DNA of 64,000 nucleotides from Eleusine coracana subsp. coracana (lineage: Eukaryota; Streptophyta; Magnoliopsida; Poales; Poaceae). Location of the stretch: the NCBI GenBank assembly GCA_032690845.1, contig CM064430.1, forward strand, positions 2,466,949 to 2,530,948. The letters are read 5' to 3'. The notes under the pieces were generated by a model. It was not told the DNA's origin, did no database searches, and saw nothing but the letters and a program-made list of their open reading frames with translations. Shown piece after piece: positions 1 to 12,735 of the stretch; position 1 is the first letter of the stretch, and each line of letters begins with the position of its first letter. A program made the translations under genes and the position numbers.

Positions 1-537
1 TCTCAAGAACATGGCACCCTTAATTTCTTTAGGGTCTTTTTTCCTCCTTTTGCATTAGCGTCCAAAACCGGATCAAATGTGTTCCTCTAAACAATACTGC
101 ATAGGAGATAAAAAAATTACATCATTTCAACTCAACCAAATTATCTAACAAAAAGTAATAACTCCAACTAAAACTAGAGGTAATAAGAGAATTACTTGCT
201 AATAAGACAATAACAGCAACTTGGACCAACACGGGGGCTCAGCCATCCGGTGAAGACAAATGTCTTTAGTTCGTTCATGAAAATATGAGAATTACTTGCT
301 AATATGATTTCCTCTTAGAATAAAATTATGATTGCCAATTAACCAGTTTGAAATATTGCATAAACTTAGGACTGTATTTGGACTCATCATGATCTGTAGA
401 AAAATAAAGTACCTTCATTAATCATGCAAATAATATCTCATACATTACAATTGCAGATAGACCTTTTTTGTTAGTATGTGTTATGGATCTGTTTTCCATT
501 TAGGGCCGCGGCAATGCTGGCGCGGGGTTTCTGCTAG
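1..537 (+). mobile_element. Helitron-like 3' terminus (body continues left of window)
   Basis: AT-rich non-coding DNA ends at 505-537 in a GC-rich segment (GGCCGCGGCAATGCTGGCGC, then GGGGTTTCTG) followed by CTAG and a T at 538. A short GC-rich block just before CTRR-T is the usual end of plant Helitrons, and rice copies have very similar GCAATGC...CGGG ends. No Rep/helicase coding sequence is visible and the 5' end is not identified, so this would be a non-autonomous copy or only a relic. Confidence 0.45.
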
Positions 538-879
538 TTTAAAACATTACGATGTACCGCGGTTAGACCTCTGTTAGTAGCAAACAGGAGTCCCTAAGCA
601 GCTTGGATACAGAACTTAAAAGCAATATTGTTTTAAATTAATAAACCACTGAATCACCTAAGTAACAACACCCTAATCTTGCATGTTACAAAATTGGTAT
701 AAAACTCCTCCTTCTTAAAATGCCATTTGGCTATTTTGCACCGTGTTCTAAATCCATCTGACAGTTAACATAGTACACTGAATCACTGAGCAAATAGTAT
801 AAAACTCATCCCCTCTTGCAATGCCATTTGCCTACAGTTAACATAGCACAGTCGTTGATGTCGCACGTTGTCTCCGCTG

Positions 880-2232
880 TATAAGCATGTAAGTGCCGAG
901 CATGTGCTGATTGAAGGAAGGATTCAGTGAACTGCATGGTGCATGCGAAAGACGCTAATCAACTGCAAGTACATTGCACTCCATCATCTTCCCTGTCAAT
1001 TTAAAATTACAATCAAGGGGGAAATCATATACTAGGTCGCGTACATTGCTCCTGGGTACAACCAGACAGTGGGTGTGTTCGTTTCTTTGGTTTTAAATTT
1101 TAGTAGAGTCATATCAATCATTAAAATACTATATATAATTATTAAATATATATTAAATATAAAACTAATTACAGAGTTGAATACGCATCAGCGTGATAAA
1201 TTCATTAAACTTAATTAAGTCATTATTAAGAAATATTTACTATAGTATCACATTATCTAATTATAACCTAATTAGTTTTAATAGATTTGTCTCGTCATTC
1301 AAAGAGAGAATTATAGACTAGGTTTTATCAGTAATCTATATTTAATACTCCTAATTAGTATCGATGTGGCAGATCTAAAAATCAGAGGGGTGAAAACATA
1401 TAAGCAAAATAAAACAGTACCGTACGGTGTTAAAGGGCCAGCGCACGTGTGACGAGTGACGACCTACGGCTGTAGGATCACTCTGTTCTTCCACGAGATC
1501 GCATTAATTAGAAAACACCGTAATCAATATCTTTAATTAATCGTCTCAGCCGTATATAACAGACTATTATTACGAACATGTTTGAATACTCTTCACCTGG
1601 CTGGCTGGATCCTAAGCGTTGATCCACTCTGTTCTTGCATGAAGAGAAGAAACGAACAGAGAACTGTTCTTCCATGTTACGAGTTCAGAACGTGCCGGTT
1701 GGCTGGCTGTGCGCACGGAAGCGACTAAAGTGTAAAAAAGTCGACAAACATCTGTTTCCAGTCGCCATTGTCAGATTTTAACGGAGCTAATAACAAGCAT
1801 AGAGATCCACAGAACAGACTATTTTTGTAACCTGGAACCCAAGATGGTACAAATGGATTGAGAAATGGATCTCAATCCCTTATGCACACGGCATGGAAGA
1901 CCGTTTCGTTCTCATATGCTACTCACTAACAGCTTGCTGATAATAACAAACTAGTAGTAACAGAGCCGGTGACATGTGATTGACAAACTAGTAGTACTAC
2001 AACTATTAGAAACCGGCCGGTCGGCGGTTGACAATTTCCGTTCGTTCTGTTGCAACTAGATTTTTTTTTTTTTATGTATGTACTGAGAAAAAAGAAACGC
2101 AGACAACGTACGTAGTATTTGCTATTCTGAGAAGCGAAACATTCAAACCGATATAGAATCTGAATACTATCTTGTGGTACGACATGCCGAGCATGTACTG
2201 TCAATCACCACCCTGCACGTCTGTAGGTGCAC
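880..2232. repeat. Tandem duplication, left copy
   Basis: This segment is repeated at 3,541-4,207 with small substitutions. Shared landmarks in the same order are a 'gtgctgattgaaggaagga' block, a block around 'gagatcgcattaattagaaa', a block around 'cacctggctggctggatcc', and a final block with 'cgacatgccgagcat'. The left copy also carries a MITE at about 1,073-1,397. No convincing gene is seen in it. Short ORFs on the minus strand of both copies share a weak IQI-RFECF similarity, but they lack any recognised domain. Confidence 0.75.
1073..1397. mobile_element. MITE, same family as 48,416-48,740
   Basis: About 325 bp, starting near GTGTGTTCG and ending near CAGAGGGGTGAAAAC. It is AT-rich, and its two halves are partly complementary (TATTAAATATA-type segments near both ends). 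A close copy lies in opposite orientation at 48,416-48,740. The matching position of the downstream duplicate (about 3,700) lacks it, giving a natural empty site. Superfamily is not assigned. Confidence 0.7.
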
Positions 2233-3540
2233 AGGAAGAGGAGATTGCGTGTTACATTCAACTGTGCGATTACATTCATTCACAGCTAGCGGTCATTGGT
2301 TGAACTGATCTGACAGTGCACAGGAAGAGGAGATTTCGTGTTACCATTTTCTGTTTCTCTAATGAAGAGGTGAGGAGTTTGAGTATGTCAAACTGTAACT
2401 AATGATCTAAAATATTGACAGGAAGAGGAGTTGTTTCCACAGCTAAAGGCTGCTGAAAAACTAGAAACAAGAATGAATTGGGTTTGTTTTAATGTCACAG
2501 ACGCTTGGCATGTTCTGTTTCTGACGGTGAAGGATCAAAAACGCAGTGGAGATTGCGCCGACGCTGCGAATCCCGAGGCTCCACTCATTTGTTGGGGATA
2601 CTGATCCATCGAGGAGCTGGTGCTCGAGCTCGATTGAGGGAAAGCGATTGTGGCGACCGCGTCCATTTGTTAACCATGGTCGGCGACATTGAAGCCATGG
2701 CGATCGAGTGGTGATGCCAACCAACGGGCCCGGCGCCCGCCGCAGAGCGCAACGCCGGCGAGGTATTAGCACCTAGAGCAGAACGCTCTTCGTCGCGAGC
2801 ACGGTTGGTGGCGGCAGCTCTTGGCTGTGGTGTGGAGAAGGCACCAAGCGAAGGCGCGGAGCTTTCACAGACGACGGGGTGGCCTGCGGTGCGGAGACGA
2901 CGACGACCGCGAACTGGAAGAAAGAACCCGGGGTGGTCGGGGTTTCATTTACCGACCACCCGGTCGGTATTTCATTCACCGTCCGGGGACTAGGCCATCC
3001 TAGCCGTTCGATCTAAGCGATGCGGCGAAGATTTGACTTGGGCACGTCAGGTAGGAGCGTTTTCTGGGCCAAGCGGAGGCCCAAACAGGTGAGCCCACGC
3101 TTTTGCGGTGGCAGCCGGCAGCAGCTACGTTTTCTGGGCCGTCCCGCGGTGTCACGGCTGGGCTGGAGGCGTGCTGCGACGCTGCAGGCCGACTCCGCCG
3201 CTCGTCGTCGCCGGCGACGCAGCCAGCGGCGATCGCTTTTGAATGTTTCTCAAAAAAAAAAAAAAAAAAAAAAAAACCGATCACTTTTGAATCGAGAAAA
3301 TGACATCTGGTTCTGGTAGAAACCCGTATCCCACTCCATAATATGGGTTTGATTGGCATCACACGCTATGGTGAAACTGAATCTGTTTAACCACGTTCAA
3401 AGTCAGGTTATTATTTAGGACTCGAACATTTTTCTCCTACGAAATTTCAAAGTTAAAACTCAGCATCATTCAAAACAACATCATCATATATGTTCTTGGT
3501 GAATGCTGACATTGCAATCATGACGCCACAGATCAAAGTC
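2233..3540. other. Intergenic spacer between duplicate copies
   Basis: No gene is recognised. Three short copies of an 'aggaagaggag' phrase occur between 2,233 and 2,435. A moderately GC-rich stretch at 2,500-3,240 has overlapping short ORFs on both strands with no recognisable domain. A run of 25 A lies at 3,252-3,276, flanked by similar 'cgatc-cttttgaat' phrases, which might be a retroposition scar. Confidence 0.5.
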
Positions 3541-4207
3541 GAACATGTGCTGATTGAAGGAAGGAATCAGTGAACTGCATGACGCTAGTAATCAACTGCA
3601 AGTACACTGCACCCCATTATCTTCCCTGTCAGTTTAATATTACAATCAAGGGGGGAAACCATATACTAGGTCACTACGTGCATTGCCCCTGGGTACAACA
3701 AGACGGTATATCAGCACAATAAAGCAGTACCGTGTACGGTGTTAATTAAGGAGCAGTGCACGTGTGACGACCCTACTACGGCTGCAGGAGCACTCTGTTC
3801 TTCCACGAGATCGCATTAATTAGAAAACACCGTAATCAATATCTTACTTGATATTCTTATAGCCGTAGTATATAAGAGACTTTGATATATTATTACGAAC
3901 ATGTTTGAATACTCCTCACCTGGCTGGCTGGATCCAAGCGTTCATCCACTCTGTTCTTGCATGCTGAGAAGAAACGAACAGAGAGCTGTTCTTCCATATT
4001 CCGAGTTCAGAACGTGCGCATGGAGAAGACTGAAACGTAAAAGTCAAAAAACAAAAAAAAAAACATCTGTCTTTTGATAATACGTAGTATTGGGAAAAAG
4101 AAATGTTGCTCTTCTGACCCGTGAAACATTCAAACCTCCAGACAATCTGAATACGACATGCCGAGCATCCACTGTCAATCACCACCTGAACGCACGTCTA
4201 TAGGTTC
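3541..4207. repeat. Tandem duplication, right copy
   Basis: Degenerate second copy of 880-2,232, offset by about 2.65 kb. It lacks the MITE present in the left copy and is shorter in its last third. No coding function is seen. Confidence 0.75.
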
Positions 4208-5862
4208 AGGGTCACTGGACACTTTTTTTTTCGTCCGTCCTCGGTCGGTTCGTGCGTGCCCGGCATGAAAATTAAGTAGTATCGCAAAAAAAACTAAACG
4301 TCGCGGAGAGTTTGTCAGGTCAATCCCGGTTTTATTTAGTAGCACGAATGGAGAATAAACGTTGCCCGGGTTGTAGTACGTATCTTTTTGAATGGTGTAA
4401 TAATCACCTAACTTTTGGGTCAAGAGCATGCAGTTGAACACACACGGTAGGTATTGTACTATAGTGGACGGTGATCATGAACACGTTGGGAGGGGAGCAA
4501 CAGTCAAAATAATCATCTCCTCTTGGCTCTTGCGTCTTGCTCCCTGGTGGCGTACGACGGGGCAGAGTGGGCACGAGTGGTCCGCATCAACGCAGCAGCA
4601 GCTTAATTACTTTCTTTCGTATGGGGATGGCGCCAACCGATGACGGATCGACGATGAGTGGAGTACAGTACTCGAGTATAGTGGGGACGGGGACGGCGTT
4701 TGTTCGTCGGTCACGGTCACGAGTACTCGAGACGAAAACTGAAACGAATTTCATTTTTTGTTATTAGTATTTCTCTCTTTCGTAATGTTGATTACTACTA
4801 CTTAGTACTACGTACCAAAGAATTGTGTTTCTTTTTACTACAAGTGATCGATCCGTTTACTCGCTGCTGAGGGGCAACGGGCATTGAATGCTTGCAGTGT
4901 GCGTCATCTTGGCCCAAAACAAAAAGAGAATAAAAATATGCATCCAAGCTCAACTACCCATGCCTCCTCTGCTGTGGGACGTGCGCTGCAGCGCGCAGGC
5001 GGAAAGCTCACGCGAACGGACGGAGAAGAAAGCCAGCAAGCTCCATGCCTCCTCTGCTCTGCATTGAGAAAAATATATATATGGCGCCAATCCCAACCAC
5101 CACCCTACAGAGCGGCAGCCTTCGGCCCACCCGCGCCTTCACGCTCTTCTTCCTCTCCTCCAGTGCACCACCACCACAAACCACCAGTGGTCACTCTCAC
5201 ACTGACGCGCACGCGAACGTAGGCACGAGACAACCCATGTGCTTTGCTGGACCCACCGGCCAGGATGACCCTTTCCAGCTCGGACTGCACCGGACCTTCC
5301 TCGCCAACCTCCACTTCCATGGTTGCCGACAAATGTGAGATAATGGTACAGAAAAAAACAAGATAGCACCACTGCGAAATGGTACAAAAAGAAGGGAAGA
5401 TCACGGTGACAAAATCTCGGTTTTTCATAAACATATTTGAAGCTTGCTGCTACCACTTCGGTAGCGGCAAAACTGAGGTCAAGGACCCTCTTCTTCCTTC
5501 CTCCTCAGCCATACAAAAAGCTCAAAATTCATCACATCTTACACAGACAGGAACAAAGACAACAACTCTCACTCCCCTACCACTGCTTCAATTTTGATTT
5601 CTTCTAGACTGTAAAAAGCACCTAGAAGATTAGTACTGAACAAGCACGAACACACACACACACACGCACGAACGAACGAGCGACACTCAAATTCCACTAA
5701 AAAACGGGGACAATTGCACCACTCCTCATCTGATCGCCGCGACAAAACTTTCCGCGACCAGACGAGCCACACACAGCTCGCGAGTCAGACCACACCTGTG
5801 CTGCTTCTGTACACTTCTTCATTTGGTTGCGATCCAATTCCTCCACCGCCCAGAGACACAGA
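4208..5862. other. Intergenic region downstream of the DUF1005 gene
   Basis: No supported gene. The region holds the likely 3' UTR of the minus-strand DUF1005 gene near 5,600-5,862, an AC-rich microsatellite near 5,650-5,670 and poorly conserved short ORFs. Nothing else is recognised. Confidence 0.45.
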
Positions 5863-7344
5863 TCACCGGAGCATGTCGGCGCGGGACGCCGAGAGCTCCC
5901 TCCGCAGCTTGCACGAGAACAGCCTGCACGCGTCCATGCTCAGATCCACGGCCGCCGCGAGCGCGACGAACGCGGCCGCATCCTCGGCGCACCCAACATG
6001 CGCGACGCCGACCTCCACCACCGGCCGACTGCACCGCCCCTCCCCCTGCACCGCCGCCGACATCACGAACCCACGGAAACTCCCGAACGGCCACGCCCCG
6101 TGCTGCAGCGTCTGATGCGCGCCACCACCCCAATCCCCGCTCCCGCGCGGGCTGCACCCGGGCGACCCGAACGGCTGCGCGGCGGTGAGGTCGATCCCGA
6201 ACCGGCCACCCTTCGACGACGGCACGCCGGACTCCGCCACGCAGACGCCCACGCCCATCCCGGTGAAGTCCGGCACCAGCAGCTCGAACCGGTACCCGAG
6301 GCAATCGCCTCCTCCACCGGTGGTGGTGCTGCGTTCGCGCCAGCACTCGAGACGGCCCCACGGCTTCCAGGTGCCGTCGCCGGGGCGGAGGATGAGCCAC
6401 GCGCCCGGGTTGGACCGGCTGACACGGTCGGACCCGGGTGACGCGACGAAGGGCGTGACCATGGATGCGAGTGCGACGGGGGAGCCGGAGAGGTCGTGCA
6501 CGGTGACTGACCAGCCTTTCCTTTCCCGCCCCGCCCGCCGCTCCCGGTCCGACCCGGGCTTCGCGAGCCAGCTGCGGGCGCCGGTGGTGGTGGTGTTGAG
6601 GGAGAAGGAGGAGAGCGCGCCGATGCCGCCTCCCGGGTCGGAGTGCGCGGAGCGGGAGCGGAGGTCGCTGGCGCTGCGGCAGGAGAACTTGCACGTGAAC
6701 ATGGGCTGCTTCATGGCCCCACGCACCTGCATCACTTGCGGGCTGCACTCGGGCTCCCCGTCGAACTCGAACACGAACCGCGGGTCCGGTTCCGCGCGCA
6801 CCGTCAAATTCAGCTGCGCCGCCGAGGAGGACGAGGACGACGACTTGCGAGGAGGACCGGCGCGGCGGCGGGTGGAGATGGGGACCCACCCGCTGTGGAA
6901 CACGACGGGCTTCGTTTCGGCGCCCTTGAGGTCGAGCGGGACGACCACCTTCCCCAGCAGCCTTCCCTTGTTCCCGAGGCCGCATGTGGCGCCGCCGCCG
7001 CCGCGGCGGCCGGCGTAGACGGCGACTTTGAGCCGCGCGACGCGGCGCGGGCCGAAGAGGGCCGGCTTGGCGGTGGCGCGGTCGAGGTCGGCGCGGGAGA
7101 GGTGGAACGCGGCAGCGAACGCGCCCGTGCATGCGGCGTTCTGGTCGGCGTCGGAGGGGAGGAGCGGGGCGGAGGCGAGCTGGTAGGGGAGCTTGTCGAG
7201 GCGGATCCGGCAGTGGCACGGGGTGGTCGACGGGTGCACGCCGGCGCCGGTGGAGCGCGGGGCGGAGGAGGAGGAGGAGTAGGACGACGGCATCTTCAGC
7301 GCCAGGTTGCCCACCAGCACCCGCACGAACGGGCACGGGTCCAT
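5863..7344 (-). CDS. DUF1005 family protein
   Basis: Intronless gene of 493 aa. It closely follows Arabidopsis DUF1005 proteins such as At1g10020. The N-terminus MDPCPFVRVLVGNLALKMP, the segments FEFDGEPECSPQVMQVRG and MFTCKFSCRS, KGWSVTVHDLSGSPVA, TPFVASPGSDRVSRSNPG and WLILRPGDGTWKPWGRLE, and the tail FVMSAAVQGEGRCSRP...AFVALAAAVDLSMDACRLF are all in the family order. The ATG at 7,344 is chosen because family members begin with MDPCPF; the frame extends 10 codons upstream but only to a GTG. There is no signal peptide or membrane segment. The biochemical role of the family is not known to me. The extra Gly/Ser-rich insertions (for example near residues 27-40 and 140-150) are typical of GC-rich grass genes. 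Confidence 0.93.
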   Translation of the reverse strand: MDPCPFVRVLVGNLALKMPSSYSSSSSAPRSTGAGVHPSTTPCHCRIRLDKLPYQLASAPLLPSDADQNAACTGAFAAAFHLSRADLDRATAKPALFGPRRVARLKVAVYAGRRGGGGATCGLGNKGRLLGKVVVPLDLKGAETKPVVFHSGWVPISTRRRAGPPRKSSSSSSSAAQLNLTVRAEPDPRFVFEFDGEPECSPQVMQVRGAMKQPMFTCKFSCRSASDLRSRSAHSDPGGGIGALSSFSLNTTTTGARSWLAKPGSDRERRAGRERKGWSVTVHDLSGSPVALASMVTPFVASPGSDRVSRSNPGAWLILRPGDGTWKPWGRLECWRERSTTTGGGGDCLGYRFELLVPDFTGMGVGVCVAESGVPSSKGGRFGIDLTAAQPFGSPGCSPRGSGDWGGGAHQTLQHGAWPFGSFRGFVMSAAVQGEGRCSRPVVEVGVAHVGCAEDAAAFVALAAAVDLSMDACRLFSCKLRRELSASRADMLR

Positions 7345-7544
7345 CGGGGGGCTGCTGATCTCCAACTCAGTCACTCACTCCAATGCCGTTGGTTGATCCT
7401 TCTTCTTCCTTGTTGGCCTCGGGTTGGAACTTGGAGAGGAATGGAGGAATTTGCAATGGCGGAAGCAGTGGTGTTTGCAATTCAATTTGGGGGGCTGGCG
7501 ATGGGGGAAAGTGTGGTGACGAGAGATCCTAGGGTGAAATAGAC

Positions 7545-10500
7545 CGGGCCGCGCGCACGCGCCAGCCTGGATCCACCACCTTAGCTGTGCGCGAGCGGGG
7601 CCCGCCTCCAATTTCGCCGTCGCCAGCTGTGGTTTTTACCTCACTTACATGTGGGGCTATGCGAAGGACCGAGTCTGCGAGTCTACCTGTCAGCGAGTCA
7701 GGATGAATTAATTAGGTGTGTTCGGATCAGAGAGGACCGGCGTGCGACGCGACCCGCGCGGCCGCACCGGATCAGGAGCTCGCAATACGCTTTTGCGGTG
7801 GGGACCGCCTTGTTTGAGTCCAGTCCAGTCCAGTCCAGCCCACTTTTCCCCTGCAGTTTCGTTTCCGCCTACTACTGTACTACTGTACACGGGGATATGG
7901 TCCGGGAGCGGTTAAAAAGATTACTACTACGCGAGATCGCAGAGACGAGTCCGTGTTTGTGAAATGAAAACAACCAAAAGTTACCGCGCCACATCGCAGA
8001 GACCCACGGTGTCGGTGAGCGCGGTGATGAGTCAAGGTGCGCCGCGGGTGGTCAAGTCAAGGCGGAGCGCGCGCAGCACAGGGAATTGGGAAAGATGAGT
8101 TTACCAACGGTCCCACAGGGTTTTACCCTTCGGGCGGGGCTACGGTAACCTTTTTTCGCGGGGCACAAATAACCGCCGCGGCGCATCGCTTTGCTTGGCA
8201 AAAGATACACGGAGCAAGGATGCAGACGTCGCGGCAGAATGTCTTGTGCGGCGAGAAGGGACGACGAACAAACAGAGGTTTAACGTACAGTGTTAATTAC
8301 TAGGTCTACTAAACCGTGTTACGGAGGAGCGTTGTATAAGTGTTTTTACTGCGGGCAGAACAATGCCGTACGATCCACGTGCTGGCCGCTGGACAATGGG
8401 GCTGTGAAACCGCGGAGGCAACCACCATTACTGGAGAGTATACTACGCAGCGGCAGTGCACACGGTGTTTTTTCTTTTTTTCCCCCTTACCGTGGTCGAG
8501 CTGGTACGTGTCAATTACCGCACCGTGTGGCCTGTTTATTGTTAAAATCGAGAAGATCTCCTCTTCCTGCTTGCACAAGGGAGCGAGGCAGTGGAAATCT
8601 TAAAAACAAAGGCACCAGGGCATGGCATCGCTCGCACGCACGGGCGCAATAATAATGCTCTGCTGCGCCGGCGGACGGGATGCCGTGGACGCCACACATG
8701 GACACCACTTCTTCCTCCTCCTCCTCTTCTGGATTTTATTAAAAGATGGATTTGTGTAACAATCACTTGCCACAAAAAAAAATAACCGGGAAAAGAAACA
8801 AAAACAAGTGACTGCTCTCGCATGACATGTGGGCTCCGACTCACCCACGTGGCAGCCCTGCTCCGTGAATTTGAAGAAGCTCTCTCTGGTGAGCCGTGGC
8901 CGCGGAAAGCAAGGGGTGAGGTTGAGGTTGTTGTGCGTGCTGGGATGGAGCAGGCACTTGTATTCTTACAGTATTTTTTTTTTTTTGCAGCAGAAAAGAC
9001 GAGGCTTTCGAATTGACTGTCGTTATCTACCACTCGTATTAAACTTCCCTTCACGGAGACACATGCATGAAGCAGGCGGCATCGTAAATGTTGGAGTAAC
9101 AAAAGTCGTTGGACAAATCGTTTTATCTGGTACAAGGTCTGCATACAAATTTAAGTGTGACACGTACTACTTGTTGTTCTTGTACACGGCCTGGATACAA
9201 AATTTATGCGTGCTACTTACTGTATTCGGACAGCGAGATCGCGCCGGACAGAACAGAAGCGGAACGGAACGGGCTGCACAGGCAAGTGGGACTCCCCTCC
9301 TCCCTGATCAGGATTTGAATACCGATCCGTACTACTCTACTTACCACCGATGCATCGATCTATCTCGGTCCAAACATCAACTTTGAGTGTGCTTAAAGTG
9401 GCGTACTACTACTACTACTACGTAGTATCTGCATCTTTGGCAGGACCCAAAGAAAGTCTTTGTTCTCTCTGTCTCGTTCTCAGCTGTCACTAATCATGGC
9501 GCTAATGACCGCCTACTGGCCTGGCCTCTCACCTGAGCTACTTTTTCCTCCTCACCTGTCGGTCGCGCCCGGATTAGCAGGGGGCGTTTTTCTTTTTCTT
9601 TAATGCGAATGAATGATCTTGCTTTGATTTGTTTGTCCGTCGTAGTAGGTGTTGGTTCCAGGTTCAGCTTCCTTGTGCTGTGTGTTGGTGCAAATCTGAA
9701 TGCTGATACTACTCCCAATAGTACCTTTCCTGTCTACACCCTTTGCAGCTCCGAAAAGTGATTTCTTGGTGGACTAATCTGGAATCAATTGGATAGATTA
9801 GTGCATAATATCTGAAGCGGAAGAAGCAAATCTTGAAGATTCTGATCCTAGGACACTCCAACTGGTTACTACTGGAGATCAGAGTGTAGCGTAGCGTCAA
9901 TAATAAACGGACCACTTGGGCAAGCAGCCTCTGCGGATTTTATTCCACCATTTGTAAAACGGGGATATCCAGATTTGCTGCTAGCAGCACGGCTCTGCAG
10001 ATGATGATGCAACTAACTGCTTCGAGCAGAGTTGCGAAGCATCAACAACACGAGCGCAAGATCGGATTCCACCTGCGCGCGAAAAAAAGCATCATCTCAT
10101 CTGTGAGTGACAGTTTATGGAATCGCCAAGCTGGGTCTCCGGCGCCTCTGCCATTTTTCTACACACAACTTGCGTTCCATGCTTGCATCGGTAGCTGTAG
10201 TCTATGTCATGTCACTAATCGGTGATATAGTAGGGCCAGACTGCAAGTGGAAAGCGTTCATGTGATTAATTAAGGTTCGTAATCTCCATCGTCAAACAGA
10301 GACTGGCAAGCTAGTCTGGCCTTTTTCTTCTTTATTGATAGCAGGATACACTTTATTGTTGTCTGTTTCTGATAAATGTAGCAGGGAATAAACAAAAATA
10401 TATCTTTGGCAGGAAATAATAATCATGAATGAATACAGCAGGGAATATATAAATCATTTGAGAAAAAAAATCATGAACAAATCTTTGGAAGGCAATAATC

Positions 10501-11600
10501 ATGAATAAATCATTCGACAAAAAAATCAAGAAAAGAAAAGGAAGGTTACCTACATGCAAAACTAGAACAAAATCGCTGGCGTGAACCAACGTGCCCGTAC
10601 AATCGCATCTTCTTTCACAAGGCTAACCCGATTACTACCCTTCCTTAGGGGTACATTTTTTATAGATCACTCGAGAAACTTTAAGTTCTTTTTACCAATC
10701 ATTCAAAAATTCATAATTTATTATTAGCCATCGAGTTTTATTTTTTATTTGTTATTTAGCACTGCCAGGTGGAATCCGATTTCACTGCGCAGGTGGAACA
10801 ACGGGGGTCACAACGACGCATTGGATTCCACCTGCGCGACGTGACACACTTGTTCGGTTGTTGCAAGTTGTTCTGGCCGTCATTTTTATACTGTCAACCT
10901 GCGGTGCATCGGTACCAGTACTCTATGCATCGATATGGCAGCAACGCAAAGACTACAGAGAGAAAGCGATTAAGGTTTTCTTAATCCTTCGTCAGTCGGA
11001 TGCGGCAGCCTGGACTGGACTGGACTGGACTGCTAGTCGTCTACTAGATGCCTCTGCTCATATATGCGATTATGCGAAGTACTAGGCTTTTTTTTTTTGT
11101 GCGAATGAAGTAGACTTTGACCGGGCCATGCCACGACAGTTGCAAACTTAACTTGCTGGTCGTACTGTACAAAATTTTGTAACCATGATCGGTGATCGCC
11201 AGTATACTAACGGGAAGGTCACTTGTGCGCGCGCGCACGGGCTGTGACTTGTGAATCAGCATATATGGGCCAGGCTGTAACAATTTGGTACGGTCAGCTG
11301 AACAGGCCTCCTGGATGTAACTGGGCTGCGGCCCGTGTTGTTGAAACCCCACGACCACGGATCAAGAACAACCTCAGCATTATTTTTTCTGCTGTCGAAG
11401 ACTTGAAGTTGGACTGTTAAAGGAACATCGAATAGTATATAAGTTAAAAGCCTAAATCATGTACTAGATGTTTGTGCTAATCCCGTTTTGGCTCCATCGT
11501 TCAATCCAAGGGCATAGGTGCAAAGCCAAACGACAAATGAGCTGGCGCACGTGTCCAATCCGACCACATGCTCTTTTTTCCATTTCAAATCAAATAAGAT
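7545..11600. other. Intergenic region, DUF1005 upstream side
   Basis: This contains the promoter side of the DUF1005 gene and about 4 kb with no recognisable gene. Small features are a pentanucleotide repeat of GTCCA near 7,807-7,829 and a complementary one near 11,012-11,031, a CTA trinucleotide repeat near 9,405-9,421, several poly-T runs, and degenerate short repeats with 'aatcatgaat' at 10,420-10,520. The phrase GGATTCCACCTGCGCG occurs near 10,063 and 10,821, with an inverted partial copy near 10,766. Confidence 0.4.
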
Positions 11601-12735
11601 ACATATTTCATGGGTTCGTCTATGACCTTAATAACAACAAAGAATACTTATATTTTGAAACGAAGGAGGTAATGATCTCTCTCTCTCATGGTATTATAGC
11701 ATGAAGAGGTGTCGCAATAGGAGGATAACGCGGGTGCAATTCATTGCTAATTTTACCCTTTCAATTCCATCCTATTTTTGCTCACTAATAGATCTTAATC
11801 AATGGTGCCTTTTTAACCAAAATTCCATATATATACTAAGGTATAGATGAGGCCGCATTGCACTGAGATCAGCGAGGTGAAACTGTCTCTCCTCAATACC
11901 CTCATTGTCTCCCCAAACTCCGGGTCCTCCATCTTTGACTGTAGACGAATCTCGCCGCCTCTTGCCAATAGCCCTCATCCTCTCGTCCACCCCCACCTAT
12001 ATGGCAGATGGAGCCCAGTGCCTCATCGTGCTGCGCCAGAACTACTCGTCAGTTGCCTTTGGCGTTCTTCGACCATTAAATCATTGGATCATGCCCCCAT
12101 CCCTACTCTTCCCTCTACCTATGACCGACACTTTGGTCGGTTGTGATGCGTTGTCTTGCCATGCCAACTTGTGCCTACTCGCCACTCTTCAGCCTTTAGT
12201 CTTGAATAAATTGCCAGTCCTTATGCCTCCTCCATGTTCCTCTCACAACTGGCATCCACCAGAGCGCCTCCCCCTCCTTCCCACCTTGTCACCCCAACAA
12301 CACCGCACATCCGGCTAACATGTCATGCTTCCTTCATTTTTCAAAGTTTGAAGGATCGAGGTAGGAATCTAGGCGTACTAAAGGATTCTAGGGTGCCATG
12401 GCATGATTTTCTAGAGGTGGAAGAAGACATGCCCATCATGTCGGTGAGAGGGACTATGGGAGCAGGGGTGCACAAAGGAGTCTTCACCTCAGCGAGCCCA
12501 ATGATTCCGCGAGATTGTTGGTCTGTTGGCCTATCGGAGAAAGGTCATTGTTGCCCCATTTTTCATCTAAGTCTATTTGTTTGAAATTGCTTTGCTTCAT
12601 TCTCTGATAAGTGATCTTACCTACAGAAAAATAACTATCGGGCTTGAGCATGGGAGCTTTTGGAACAGTGCAGATCACAAACAAGATGTTCCTAAATCAG
12701 AAATTGAGCACCACGTGAATAGGGCAAAATAGACT
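11601..12735. other. Intergenic region with unidentified ORF-bearing stretch
   Basis: A GAAGGAGGTA end like a Stowaway terminus lies near 11,663. From 11,840 to 12,680 the base composition rises towards 50% GC and open frames of up to 137 codons occur on the plus strand (11,905-12,318), rich in Ser, Pro and Leu. No domain is recognised. It may be a decayed gene fragment captured by a transposon. Confidence 0.3.

Noticed and set aside
5819..7336. 505-codon minus-strand ORF overlapping the DUF1005 gene in another frame
   Set aside because: Extremely Arg/Pro/Gly-rich translation typical of an alternate frame of GC-rich DNA; the DUF1005 frame matches a conserved family throughout.
6185..7542. 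Plus-strand ORFs of 277 and 299 codons opposite the DUF1005 gene
   Set aside because: Antisense shadows of a conserved coding exon with no domain of their own.
11905..12318. 137-codon ORF as a gene
   Set aside because: No recognised domain, overlapping frames equally open, and a MITE-rich context; left as an unidentified stretch.
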